From Azolla caroliniana (taxonomy: Eukaryota > Polypodiophyta), in NCBI GenBank assembly GCA_043228905.1, contig JBHGNT010000008.1, forward strand, positions 14,446,001 to 14,510,000: a DNA stretch of 64,000 bases. Direction: 5' to 3'. The notes beneath the pieces are model-generated. The model saw nothing but the letters and a program-made list of their open reading frames with translations. It did not search any database and was not told the origin of the DNA. This document shows positions 46,483-58,740 of this stretch, piece by piece (position 1 is the stretch's first letter; each line of letters opens with the position of its first letter). The position numbers and the translations under genes were made by a program.

Positions 46483-47870
46483 CTAATCAATAGGAGCTTC
46501 GCTCTCTCCAAACCAACGTGGAGGATCAAATCCAGATGAACCTGACATATTCACAAAAGGTTGATATTAGATTGAACTTGATGCAATGCCAGAACTTTCT
46601 TCAAAAACCTTTGAGAATTTTGACCCACACACATGACATGACACAACATGAACCACCATAGGGATGGACATTTACCATAGATAAGGGCTAAGCCTAGTTC
46701 CCTTAGAGAGAATAGCTCTTGCCACAAATGTGGCATCCTATCTATGGATCCACTCTACATTAGTATATGTACAAGGCCACCAAGGGCAACATTCCAAGAG
46801 TGTCGATCATTCAGTGATCAAAATGCATTGCGAAACACATTGACAAGACCCAACTACATCTTAAGTCTAGCACTTGTATTGAGCACAAGAAGAGGTGTCC
46901 TCATCTTTCCAATGTCTGGGCATAGACCTAGGATTTATCAATAAAAATAGGACTGGGTACTCTATAGTGCATTTCTGTCATATCACACGGTGTGCTTAAA
47001 ATACCTAAATACTTCATACTATTAATCAGCAAACGTTTTCCATACTGTACAATTTAACAATCTTTCTTTGCAAACAAATACCATGCTATATAATGATCAA
47101 TTTCACGATCTCATGATTCATAATTTCGAAGCTCTTCAATCATGTGCAAACACTTACCAAAAGGGTTGCATCTTAACAACCTCCACGCGGTTAAAATTGT
47201 ACCCTTTGTAACTCCATATCTTTGATATGCTTGCATAGAGTATTCACTACATGTTGGCACATAGCGACAAGTTCGTGGTAAAAATGGTGATATTTCTCCT
47301 GCAAAGATAAAAACAAAAAGGTATATAATGTTTCTCGCAGCATACTAAATAGTGTTATGCTCTGCTTTGCTTCAAAGTACAAGATCTTGCAGTTGTCCAG
47401 AGAAGGTAGATTTGTTTTAGAATTCCTTTCAAAATCAATTTCAACAGAAGAATTGGAAGGTTGCTGATTAGAATAAATCTGATAAAACTTTGGTAATCTG
47501 CATGTGATATTTTTTGCATAGAATCATCTCCATGTTTGCATTGAGATTCATCACACGGCTTACAATGTTATGCATTTGTATCCTTCTTGTGATATCCTTT
47601 CTATAACACATCCCCATTTCAGACAAAAAATCCCTACAAATGTATAGAAGGTTCTAGAACCTTCATTGATAAAATAATTTTGGCCAAAAAGTAGATAGCT
47701 TCTTTTGTATATTAAGGGCTTTACAAGCTATACAAGTTTCCTTGGAAAGAAAACTTACTTCTATAGAAGCTTAAGAGTGCGAGTGCAATTGCAACCCCCA
47801 AGCTTCCTTGAATCTCGGTTGCACTCTGAAGTTTGCTACCTTTTTGCAGTTCTTCTGCATAATCATACCC
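46483..47870 (-). CDS. Exons 2-4 of the YidD-like gene: complete YidD domain
   Basis: Exon 2 (112 bp) encodes GYDYAEELQKG to SFYR. Exon 3 (141 bp) starts inside an Arg codon and carries EISPFLPRTCRYVPTCSEYS through RCNPFG. Exon 4 (59 bp) completes the Gly codon and encodes SSGFDPPRWFGESEAPID. Introns are 460 and 616 bases. The GTAAGT donors at 47758 and 47157 are both consensus. The domain has no stop or frameshift. Confidence 0.92.
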
Positions 47871-50800
47871 CTGTAGATTAGAAGTTCATTTTATAGAAAT
47901 TGTGGAAAATAGAAAACAAAGAAAATAGAAGTCTATCACCTGCCTTCATGTTCAATAGGGCTCTTCTCCAAATGTGAGCAGCATATGTTATGTAGCCTTG
48001 AGTTCCAGATATTGATCACTTTGTTTGCATGGGGTGTAACTAGCTGCAACTGCATCAGCAAATTTTCATAGCTAATGCCTACAATTTGTATTATTTCACA
48101 GTTACCAACCATTAAAGCAATACAATCACTAGAAATCAACATTTCTAGAGTGATTACATGACATATTGTACAATGGACAAAATATTAGATAAGTCTTGTG
48201 TTACTTGGGCATTTAATATAAACTTGTCATGTCAACTTTTGAACAGATGCATGTTCTTCCAGATATATTACCAAAATTAAAATTTCGTTTTGATTTCACA
48301 AAAATTACTTTAGCTTTAGTGACAAGTAGTGGTATTATGCTTGTTAGGCAAGATGATAACATTTCTTATATCATTATTACCCTCAGTTGTGAAGGTTTTT
48401 CTTGAGATTATTTGAATTATCAACCACAGCCTTATCCAGGTTTGGGTATGACGAAATACTAAGCATTAACCAAGACATTATTGACACATTTACCAATCAA
48501 CAAGACCCTCTATGGTGTCCCTATTCTGTTCCAACAGGGAAAGAGTTCCCAAACACTGGTTATATCCCAATATTGGGATGGTTGTAATATTTTGAGTTGG
48601 ACTATATTTAATGTACTAGCATTTTTGTCCTGGGTTTGTTTACATTTGCGTGTTCTTGTGTAATCTTGATTATGGGATGTAACAATCGTTATTAGAAAGA
48701 GAGAAAGATATATTAACGTCTTCTAAGGCCAAATTTGGCCCATGAGACAATTGGTTTACAACAAAAATGAGTGTTTATCCAATCATCAAAACTAAAATAA
48801 AAGAAAATAGCTTAAGCTAAGAGAGTTCTAGTAGTGTACAAAACTATACAAGGAAAGAGAAAGCGATGAAGAGAGTGAATCGGAATCCAAGGCGATCAAG
48901 GAGCCACAGAAGGGAGGGAGTCCTGTGGAGATCATGAAAGCGCAACTTGCTTAAATCTTGAAGGAGCAAAGAAGGGAGCAACGCTCACCAAGGAGGAGCC
49001 AAAGGGAGAGGGTCGAGGAGGAGGAATCCGACTAAAGAAGCTACAAGCCAGTCCCCCAAGGGAGTACGCACGGATGGGGGAATCCTTAGTACTGAATAGG
49101 TGGATCTGGGACATGGAAGGCTGTCTAGAGCAGTGTTGAGTGAGGCCACGAGCATGGGTGGACGTAGTGGGTTGGTACCTCAAGGATGATGCCTATAATT
49201 GGTTACTTTTGGTCGAGAGGTGCCCCTTTGAAGGCTGGAAAGATTTCAAGCAGAGAATGCAAGAAAATTTCATCCCACAGAATGAGCCTTTGAGGCTAAT
49301 GGATGAATGGAGAGCTTTAACTCAAAGAGTTATATTTCTAAATATAGGAAGCTTGTGTTACAAATCGCTAACATTGATGATTGGATAGGTTACATGGGTT
49401 TCTCTATGGGTTGCGGCCTTTGGTGAGGAAGGAGGTAGAGAAGATGGAACAAACAAACCTAGAGGAGGCGATTGACGTAGTGGAGTGCATGGGTGATTGG
49501 GAGGTGGCCCAATACAAGCAAGACACCATGGAGAAAGAAGGAATCACGAGACCTTGCGATCGAGCAAGGTATGAGGAACCAAGCAAAGCGAGAGAATGAG
49601 TCACACCCTCAAAATTTTGATGGACGGACATCCCAATTCCAACGAGGTTGCTTCAAGCGTGGAGCACCACACTTAGCTCGGCTCCCAGTCACCAACTCGC
49701 TCCGCTACTTGAATTGCTTCTTCCAATGTTGTTGGCTCTATCTTCTCTACCTCCTTCCTCACCGAAGGCCACAACAACCCATAGAGAAAACCATGCAACT
49801 TATTAAAAATCTCAAATGTTAGTTATTCCTAACATCAATTTCCTATACTTAGAAATATAACTTTTGAGTTTCCAAAACTCTTGAGTTAGATTTCTCCATT
49901 CATCCCTTCTTTTAAAAGGTTCATTCCATGGAATGAAATACTGCCTAATCCTTTGTTTGAAATCTTCTCAATCTTTGAAGGGGATCCTCCGCTCCACCAA
50001 CAAGTACTAGTTATAGGCATTTGTCTTGAGGAACTGACTTGCAACCTTCACCCATCACCTCGGCTTCACTCGACATTGCTCTAGATAGCCTTCCGTTTTG
50101 TCGCGGATCCATCTAGTTAGCATGAAGGACTCCCTCGTTCCTATGTACTCTATCGGGGCAGCTGGCTTGTAGCTTCCATAATTGTCTTCCTCCTCAACCC
50201 TTTCCCTCTGCCCCCTTGGTGAGCTTTGTTCCTTCGTTTTTTCCTTCAAGATTTCCGCCAACTTGGCCAAAGCAATCTCAACCGGGTTCCCTCCCCCTCA
50301 TGGTTCCTTGATTACTTCTGATTTTGACTCCAATCTACTTTCCTCGATCACTTTTTCTTTCATGGAAGATCTCTTAGAGCTTTCAAGTGATGCTATGAAA
50401 TATGTAGTTATTTAGGAAAGTTTAATGGACCCACTAGAAGTGGAGAGATGCTAAAAGGACAAAATTAGAATATTACATTGCAAACATCAATCCTGAATGT
50501 TGGGTTCTATAAAAGGCAAGAAGCCCTATTGATCATATTCAACCTTACCTCATTACTAAAATGTGTATCAGTTCTCGTATAGCCCTAACACTCCTTTGCA
50601 CTCGATCACACGACCTAGGTATTGAAGTTGCATTATGGCATCAAAATCAGCCAAATATAAAGGCATGTAAGGTATGCAAAGTAGGGATAGTAGAGGATGA
50701 GTATCATTTGCTTTTTACATGCTCTACATATAGTGCAATTCATGAAAGCTATGATGGTATATTAAGAGGGAGTGATAATTTGAGTGTCACACTAAATGGA

Positions 50801-52669
50801 ATACCTAGAAGGTTGAGTTCATATGTGTATGCCTTATTCACACATTGAGACTTGGTGCTTCGAAGTATGATTATCCCTTCTTAGGAAGGAGACACACATC
50901 AAGGGAACTTTTGTAATTAGATCCCATGGGTCAATGTTGGCCTCTCTATGGACTAAAAATATTTATCTATTTATTTATGTATTGAGAGTAGCCTGAGCAA
51001 CACAAGGCACAAGACTAAGGCATCAAAGTGCTTGAAGCAGTTTTGTGATCTTGATGGGTCTAGAGCTCTAGAGGATGTCCCTATTTTGTCCCAAAACTGA
51101 GTAGGACTGAACAAGGGACCCAGTCCCAATCCCAAAAGGGGCACCACCATGGTCTGTCCCAACCTTGTGTCCCAATGGGTAATCTCAATGGACTATCCAA
51201 TGGCTATACTCCGAACAGCTAGTCTGAATGGTCATATTTGGCCTTACATAAGGAGGAGCCATTCCACATTCACTTCATTCTCAAATTCACAAATTTTGCT
51301 CCAAGGAGTGTGGTGCTCTTTCTCTCTCCCTCGAATCAGTTTTGGAGTTGTCCTGACTACTCGTCCCGATTTGTCCCAACTTGTCCCAACTCATGTTTTG
51401 GTTTTGTCCAAATATTGGGATGGTTGTAATATTTTGCGTTGGAAGATAATATACTAGCATTTTTGTCCCATGTTTGTTTCCATTTGTGTGTTCTTGTGTG
51501 TGATTAGTTGAATCGTGATTTTGGGACATAACACCCTCCTTAGGACACATCTTACTAAGCATCTCACATGCATGGATCGACACACAATTTGGCAATTGAA
51601 TGAAATGTTATCTAACAACTTTCCTGTCATTGCTCCTTAAACTTTCTTGTTATCTAACAACTTTCCTGCAACATTTGTCCCATAAAGGGAATGCTTACTA
51701 CTAGTGGTATAGCCCATCATGAAATACCTCGCAGACAACCCTAGCTATGATTATCACATGCATATCCCAAAGAAATAGAGCTCTCCAAGCATTATTCATC
51801 ATGTCTTTACTAAATATCGGCATAACCTGAATTTGTTTATAACGGAGCCAAATATTGACTACAAAAGGGAAAATCCCAAAATGGTCCGTTCCAAGTATGA
51901 TGCCCTAACATATCCAATAGAAAGAGAAGAAAAAAGATCTCAAGCAGCACACCAAACACAAACAAACACTGGAAGCACTAAAACCTAAACTATAAACACT
52001 GAAACTTAAACCATGATTTTATCCTGAGATCCAACCAAAACATCATTGCTTGGTACATATCGTTTTATGGATTCATTTGAGAAAATTGATATGTTCATAT
52101 GTTACATGGATCTAGATTTGATTTTATTACATGCTATTTAATGAATGTTTTGATGGAGTTACAATAGACAATTAACTGTGAACATTAATCCGCTACTATG
52201 AGATTTGTACAAAGAAGCTTTCAATGGTAAAATATTTGCTTCCTGGACACAATATTTCGGCAATTTAATGAACTCTTTAGGTTTTTCTGTTACATTACAT
52301 GTTTAATATCCATCTGAATATTCACCAAAGTGGAATGGAATAACAGTTGGATTAATCCTAAACCATTTACTCTTTGACTCTAAACCACATTTTACATATA
52401 TCATATATCATATATCATATATCAGATGCGCTAAACCCTAAAGAGGGTTCATGGAAAATACAGCTATGGATAGAAATTTACGCCAAAATTGGGACGGATT
52501 TAACGTTTACCTGTGTAGGAGGGGGTCGATGTATGGCTAGATGATGAGCAGCGGGAGTAGAGAAGGTTCCTGGGATGAGAGAGGAGGCATGGAATTCACC
52601 ATAGATCCTCTTTGATGACGACGGGGGAGAGCGTGTGGTCACTGTGCAATGCATTCTCTCTGTAGACAT
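46483..52669 (-). CDS. YidD/UPF0161-type membrane-insertion factor homologue, likely plastid, four exons
   Basis: Bacterial YidD helps YidC insert membrane proteins; plant members (for example Arabidopsis At3g09310) are small and carry N-terminal extensions. Exons (minus): 52669-52511, 47870-47759, 47298-47158 and 46541-46483 (stop TAG). All have GT..AG ends and phases 0, 1, 1 agree, giving 156 codons. Residues 1 to about 53 are rich in Ser, Thr, Pro, His and Arg and poor in acids, as a chloroplast transit peptide would be. Then comes SLGVAIALALLSFYRREISPFLPR, the conserved CRYVPTCSEYS (Cys101, Cys107), [26 protein letters not shown] (Cys134) and GFDPPRWF. These are the family hallmarks, so exons 2-4 are secure. 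Exon 1 is less certain: it rests on the phase-0 donor, the absence of any in-frame start near exon 2, and transit-peptide composition. Confidence 0.83.
48516..48684 (+). repeat. LTR-like segment upstream of the plus-strand gag
   Basis: Starts TGTCCCTATT and ends GGGATGTAACA. It shares start, end and the middle block aatattgggatggttgtaat with 51076-51533, but is about 290 bases shorter. It probably represents the 5' LTR of the element whose gag begins near 48855. Confidence 0.55.
48855..49620 (+). pseudogene. Gypsy-type gag fragment, plus strand
   Basis: Translates in pieces as IKEPQKGGSPVEI, RERVEEEE, WVDVVGWYLKDDAYNWLLLVERCPFEGWKDFKQRMQENFIPQNEPLRLMDEWRALTQ and LHGFLYGLRPLVRKEVEKM, the retrotransposon gag core. 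Stops and shifts break it (for example near 49386). It lies in intron 1 of the YidD-like gene, antisense to it. Confidence 0.75.
49685..50395 (-). pseudogene. Gypsy-type gag fragment, minus strand, mirror of 48855-49620
   Basis: On the minus strand: IKEPWGGGNPVEIALAKLAEILKEK, RERVEEEDNYGSYKPAAPIEYIGTRESFMLTRWIRDKTEGYLEQCRVKPR, then SQFLKTNAYN, LLVERRIPFKD and IRQYFIPWNEP, down to a truncated VRKEVEKI equivalent. It is homologous to the plus-strand copy across nearly its full length, in opposite orientation, with about 65 bases between the two arms. Confidence 0.75.
50459..50848 (+). pseudogene. LINE 3'-end fragment with Cys-His motif
   Basis: The open stretch from 50561 reads KMCISSRIALTLLCTRSHDLGIEVALW and CKVCKVGIVEDEYHLLFTC, a C-x2-C...H...C finger as found at the C-terminus of plant LINE pol proteins (compare [19 protein letters not shown] near 10830), then LSSYVYALFTH and a natural-looking stop. 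It is a different family from the 10-kb LINE. Confidence 0.6.
51076..51533 (+). repeat. LTR-like segment, 458 bp
   Basis: Starts TGTCCCTATT and ends GGGACATAACA. It contains many gtccca words and aatattgggatggttgtaat (about 51413). Same orientation as 48516-48684, so the pair could bound one element (gag copies, LINE piece), but no target duplication was verified. Confidence 0.5.
52511..52669 (-). CDS. Probable exon 1 of the YidD-like gene: transit peptide
   Basis: 53 codons starting MSTERMHCTVTTRSP and ending RPPPTQ, followed by the donor GTAAACG at 52510. The phase is 0, as needed by exon 2 at 47870. Met6 (52654) is an alternative start. The 4640-base intron separates it from exon 2. Upstream lies a long AAATAC/CA/CATA microsatellite. 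Confidence 0.65.
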
Positions 52670-52729
52670 CGAACAAGAACTCAAGGAAGGATAGAATGGA
52701 TTCTTAGCGCTATTTATGGAGCTCAACAG

Positions 52730-52859
52730 ACAAATACGAATACGAATACAAATACAAGTACGAATACACATACAAATACAAATACAAATACAAATACAAA
52801 TACAAATACAAATACAAATACGAATACACATACATATACAAATACAAATACAAATACAA

Positions 52860-52898
<39 letters not shown>

Positions 52899-52975
52899 TA
52901 CATACATACATACATACATACATACATACATACATACATACATACATACATACATACATACATACATACATACAC
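52730..52975. repeat. Compound microsatellite (AAATAC)n(CA)n(CATA)n
   Basis: AAATAC/GAATAC units from about 52735 to 52862, a CA run to about 52893, then CATA units to about 52972. It lies directly upstream of the proposed start of the YidD-like gene. All long frames across it are artefacts. Confidence 0.9.
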
Positions 52976-53501
52976 ACACCAACAAACCGTGGTGTCTAAA
53001 TACCTCCAAAAATTGAAGAGGGCAAGTGAGGGAATTGCGGAGAGGGATGGTGCATGTCGCTTAGCCTAGGGCAAATGCGATTTGCACCGTCCGATGTGGG
53101 GAAAAAAAACTCGCGAAGAAATCGTCACTTACTGGGGAGCCCGACTAGGAACCCCACTCATTATTAATGAGCACTGATTATAAAAACCCTGAATCACTCA
53201 TTTTGAACCTATTTTGAAAAGAGAATTTTAGGGTATTTGGATGGAAGAATCAGAGAGGAGCACCACTTTCTGCCAGCGAGCACTTCCTAACCACCTACAT
53301 TCAATTTGCAAAATGAAGGAAATAATAGGTGTGTATTTTCATGGTTATTTTTATTTTTTACATCGTTTAGGGTTTCTTTTCATTTACATTTGATCACATG
53401 GTTCCATATTCTAACATGGTGAGAGACTTAATTGTTCCATTTTTCAAATGTATCATATAAATGCATTGTAACAGTTATAATTTCAGCATCAATATGACGA
53501 A

Positions 53502-53852
53502 ATGTTGAGGAGGAGCCCAATAGTCTATTGTGACCTGTTGAATAATCCATCGACGGTCAACTTGAAGACATTGGGTGATTTGATGATACGTCATATCTCT
53601 ACTGTTGCAGCCGACCATTGCATCATTAGCGACGAGCGTCATCATGTATTGCATATCCTGACCCAACCCAATGGGGCAGATTGTGGGTTTTACATGATGC
53701 TTATAATTTGGATTATGGTTGAGGAGTTCATTCAAGGAATCTCTGATTCAACAGATTTTGATGTGGAGCTCCTTCGAAAACGTTGGCAAAATGGGCATGC
53801 CGAATTTTGGGCTTTCCCATATATTAACCGAAGGAAATGTTATACTTTGTAA
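53502..53852 (+). CDS. Ulp1/C48 cysteine-protease fragment carried by the MULE
   Basis: 117 codons. LHILTQPNGADCGFYMMLIIWIM contains the Gln and the catalytic Cys of the Ulp1 (SUMO-protease) fold in the usual Q-x5-D-C-G arrangement; the C-terminal FDVELLRKRWQNGHAEFW fits the last helix. The catalytic His and Asp, expected about 80-100 residues upstream, are not in this frame, so it is partial or has upstream exons I did not find. Some plant MULEs are known to carry Ulp1-like genes. Activity is doubtful. Confidence 0.55.
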   Translation: MLRRSPIVYCDLLNNPSTVNLKTLGDLMIRHISTVAADHCIISDERHHVLHILTQPNGADCGFYMMLIIWIMVEEFIQGISDSTDFDVELLRKRWQNGHAEFWAFPYINRRKCYTL

Positions 53853-53859
53853 CATAAAA

Positions 53860-55860
53860 TATATGATATCGGTGTATTATCAAGCTTTTTTGTATCAATT
53901 TTTTGTAACAATGTTGTAAATCTTTTTAGTACGTTGGAACCAAGGCTGCCAACCTTTTTTGCATATTGTAACCAAGGCAACTTGAATGATCGTGGCCTGT
54001 TGTAAATGGTTGATTTTGTAATATGGCATCTATACGTCTTGTGTATCTTCTTCTTGCCTCTTATTTGTAACATGGATGTAAAGCTTGTTTATATGAAACT
54101 GTTTGTATATAGGCTGATGAGTTTTGATTATGTTCAGAGGATGGAGTTTTGATTTTTCAGTTTTTGTATGCAATGGATTTTGTTTAGAGGATATGATTAA
54201 TTGACAACATGAGTAATGCAATGGAATTACTTATGATACACTCTTATGCCAATGGATTTACTTATGATCTACTCTAAGGGTGATGATCTACTTCAGTATA
54301 ACCAAAACTGATGATGATGTATATGGATTTTGTAATATCAAAATCAATATTTGAATCTCATTTTGGTTGTATCTAACTCAATGTGGAGCTACATTTTTTC
54401 TCACATTGCTATATTTCTTTGTGAAGCGAACATAAATCACAACTTTGTTATGTTATACATGTAGTTGCATTGAAAAGGCCATCATGGTAATATCTCAATG
54501 TTCTTATATGGATAGCCATTGATTTATTATATGGATTTTGGGTGTGTTAAACCAAGGATTTTCTGTTCAATGCTAAAAAAGGGTCAGAATTCAATCTTAT
54601 AGACAATCCTACAAGAATACTAATATATGAGTTCAATACATGCTAAACTTGTCCTATTATCATGAGATATTGTAGTTGAGTAATGGTATAAAAGAATGAA
54701 ACACTTCTATTGAATTCAGGTGTTAAGAGAGAATGGAGTAGAATAGAATCTATTCTTATTTTCCATTCAGCAAATTCCGATCTATGGGAGCAATTAAACA
54801 TGTCATCATATATGTGATCCCTTGTGAAGGGGGTTTGCTGTTTTGTAGTTAAAAAGTGTGTGAAGGTAATTAATGTGCTTATATGCTCATCCTTCTTGGT
54901 GGGATTTGAGTATCATGCTTCTCTAGTACGACATCATACTTATTGCATCCGATGAGCATGTGAGAATGATATTCACCATCCACAAGGTTTTCTATGCATA
55001 CCTTGTATATATTCAAAATTGGGTAGTATTATATTGATACTGGTACTCTAGAGGGATGTATGTATGGAAATTTATTTTTACACCCTAATATGGAATCTTT
55101 CATGTGGAATTGAAATGTTATAAGTGCCACTATTTTTTGTACTCTTTAGTAGTTGTTTGCTATGTCTATTTAACCTTGGAAATTCCAAGTGGTGTCCAAT
55201 GCTTCCTACAAGTTTGAAAATGTGTTATTGTGTCATTTCGTCTTCTGTTGATTGATGATCCATAGGTAGTAGTATTCCATGGTAAAAAGTCAAAGAACCA
55301 AGAAAATGCCCAAATTATGAAAGCTAACTTTACATGGAACATGAGTGAATGAGTGAGTTTGAAAATGTGAATGTGTCATTGTGTCATTTCTTCTTGTTTT
55401 GGCTCATGATCCATAGGTAGAGTATTCCATGGTATAAAGTCAAAGAATCAAGAAAAAGCCCAAATTACGAGAGTTAACTTTACTTGGAACATGAGTGAGT
55501 TGCATATTAAAGTGACAATCAACATAGCCCAAAATTCAAATGGTACGAGCTAATTTTACTTAAACAAAAGTGTTAAGGGCAGGATGCGGATTAGAAGGAT
55601 CATAGGGTAAAAGATCTACAATTGCAAAAGACAAGAATTCATCACGTTGTAACTTGTAAAGAAGAGAATTCAATACCACTATTACGACCCTTAAATGTAA
55701 ATGAAGTGTAAAGTGACTAACCAAATGTTGAAACCCTAATAAAGAAATTAATCGAAGAAGAAAAAAAACCAAAGAGAAAGAATTAAAAAAGAAGGATTTG
55801 AACCATAAACCTAGCAAAACTTAAGAATAACATTAACCAATGCCCTATTCATTTTTATTT
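53860..55860. other. MULE interior, no further gene recognised
   Basis: AT-rich. A pair of related blocks occurs at about 55205-55350 and 55365-55500 (fragments gtgtcattt.ttctt, gatccataggtag, tccatggta and aaagtcaaagaa are shared), showing an old ~160-base tandem duplication. No transposase motif seen. Confidence 0.4.
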
Positions 55861-56158
55861 TATTATATTGGTTTTACGTTTTTGAGAGTCGGGCTCCAAC
55901 CCAAAGTTGGTCGGGCTCCTAGTGACAGAGGCTGTTAGACAGTGGGGTTCCTTTTGACAAAGTCGGGCTCCTGGTGATAGAGGCTGTCAGATAGCAGGGC
56001 TCCTTATGACAAAGTCGGGCTCCTGGTGACAGACGTTGTCAGCTTTTTATCCAGATTGGACGGTGGAGATTGCACGCGCCATCAGCTGAGCGACCTGCAC
56101 CGTCTGCGCCCGCGATTCCCTCACTTTCCCTCTTTAATTTTTTGTAGTAGTTAGTCAC

Positions 56159-56258
56159 GAGCCCAACAAACAAATACAAATACACACACACACACACATA
56201 CACACACCGACGTGTCTAACTACTCCCAAATATTAAAGAGGTCAATTGAGGGAATCAT
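56159..56258. repeat. Second copy of the left-flank block (microsatellite plus MULE-end-like sequence)
   Basis: The order gagcccaacaaacaaatac, CA run, cacacacc, cgtgtctaactactccc, aaatattaaagaggtcaattg, agggaat repeats in the same orientation the block at about 52720-53040 (gagctcaacagacaaatac ... gtgtctaaatacctcc ... attgaagagggcaagtgagggaat). Confidence 0.6.
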
Positions 56259-56294
56259 GACTCAACTGAAGCAGGAGCCCGAGGAGCCCGTATA

Positions 56295-57352
<1,058 letters not shown>

Positions 57353-58740
57353 TATATACATATATTGTGGTGTGGGAAGAGAATTTTGAAACTTTATTTA
57401 TGTGGTGAGTGAGGACGGGGAAAACAGAGAACACGATTGCGCAAATTGAAACCCTAACAATCAGTTTAGGGTTTTAGGGTTTATGTTGTTGCTAATGCTT
57501 CTCTCGATTAGGTATTTCTTTGTTCTTTCGTTTTCATCCTTCCCTTCATTCATATTTTTTTTTTCCGGTTCAGGTAGAAGTTGTTGGATGCACATAGATA
57601 CACATATACATGCATGCATCATCATATATGAAGTGGGGGCGGGATCTCCTCGCATCCCTCTCTTCGTAATCTTTCCTTTGTTTTCTTTCTTCTTCCTTTC
57701 AACTTTGGTATGCATTCTCATTCCTCCTCTTTATTTTTGCATTTCTCGATGAAAAGTTGCTCTCTTGCTTTCTAGGTTAAAATGCATTTCTTCCAAGTAT
57801 CACAATCGTGGAGGTGTATATACATACATACATACATACATACATACATTGTACATCTTTTGAATAGATGTATGATTCTAAGGATGCAAGATTCAGTTTG
57901 TAGTAAAAAATAATCTCCTTGGTTTTTCAACAACAACATTCTTTGATTATTCACTTCATAGTATGAACCATACGTACCATACATGCATTCGTGTTCGAGA
58001 ATGTTTCAATCATTCGAGTATGGTAAACACCCTTGAAGAATGGTAAATACCATACCTTTGGATAAATTATTTACTATAAGTTAAATATTTTTTCAAGGTA
58101 AGAAATTTAAAAAAATTGCAAAAATTCAACAAATTACAAGCTTTATAGAAAAATTACAAAACTTAGAGAGCAATTACAAAAGAATTACAAAATTTACAGA
58201 AATGACAAAGAAATTACAAAAATAACAAAGAAATTACAGAAATTATAGTTCAATGTTTAAGCCAATGATCACATGAATGGAAAGAAGATTCCTGTATGTG
58301 TTCACCGTTCTTTGTAGTTTTATACTTTGAGTCTTTGTAGTTTTTATTGGTCTACCACGGCTACAACCTTTATAAGGTTGTCTGTCTAATCATTTAGTCA
58401 TGTATGTAGAATTTGTACTAATGAAGAATATGTTTTTGGTAAAAGAAAGAAATTATAGAAATTACAAAGAAATTACAAAAATTACAACGAAATTACAGAG
58501 AAATTACAAAAAGTACAAAACAATTACAGAAATTACAAAACAATTATATAAATTGCTAGGAATGTGGGACTGAATCGGGATGATTTGGACTACCAACACA
58601 ATCAAGAAAAATGAAATAATAGATGAAACCACAAGACAGAAAATGAGAGTGCACCAAAAATTTTAACGTGGAAAACCCAAAATACGGAAAAACCATGGGA
58701 ACCGTAGGTTCTGAACAACTTCACTATGTTTTGAGTACAA
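57353..58740. other. Intergenic with short-unit repeats; no gene
   Basis: A CATA run at about 57820-57850. Two blocks of degenerate aaattacaaag units (about 58100-58260 and 58445-58560) form an AT-rich satellite-like stretch. The word tttagggttttagggttt at about 57465 is short and not a telomere array. Confidence 0.6.

Larger units (their letters stand above)
52988..56162. mobile_element. Mutator-like (MULE) DNA transposon with long terminal inverted repeats
   Basis: The left end (about 52990-53160) and the reverse complement of the right end (about 56160-55890) align over about 170 bases. Shared landmarks in order are aaaaatt.aagaggg, aagtgagggaat, ggtgca.gtcgct.agc, caccgtcc.at and ggagcccgact with ggaaccccact. 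A 9-bp direct repeat CCAACAAAC flanks it (52979-52987, 56163-56171), the Mutator target length, though this sequence is of low complexity. The right end also has three ~55-base repeats of tcgggctcctggtga type. No transposase was recognised; the interior carries a Ulp1-like fragment. Confidence 0.65.

Noticed and set aside
47936-48142. Open frame just upstream of YidD-like exon 2, reading MLISSDCIALMVGN and on, considered as exon 1
   Set aside because: Its donor at 47939 gives phase 2 or 1 in the open frames; joining to exon 2 then hits a stop or loses the YidD frame. The phase-0 donor at 52510 fits.
52478-53069. Long open frames of Tyr/Val/Cys/Met or Asn/Thr repeats on both strands
   Set aside because: They are translations of the AAATAC/CA/CATA microsatellite. 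Only the part at 52511-52669 is kept, as a likely exon of the YidD-like gene.
57460-57485. Telomere-like tttagggttttaggg
   Set aside because: Only about two units; too short for an interstitial telomere array.
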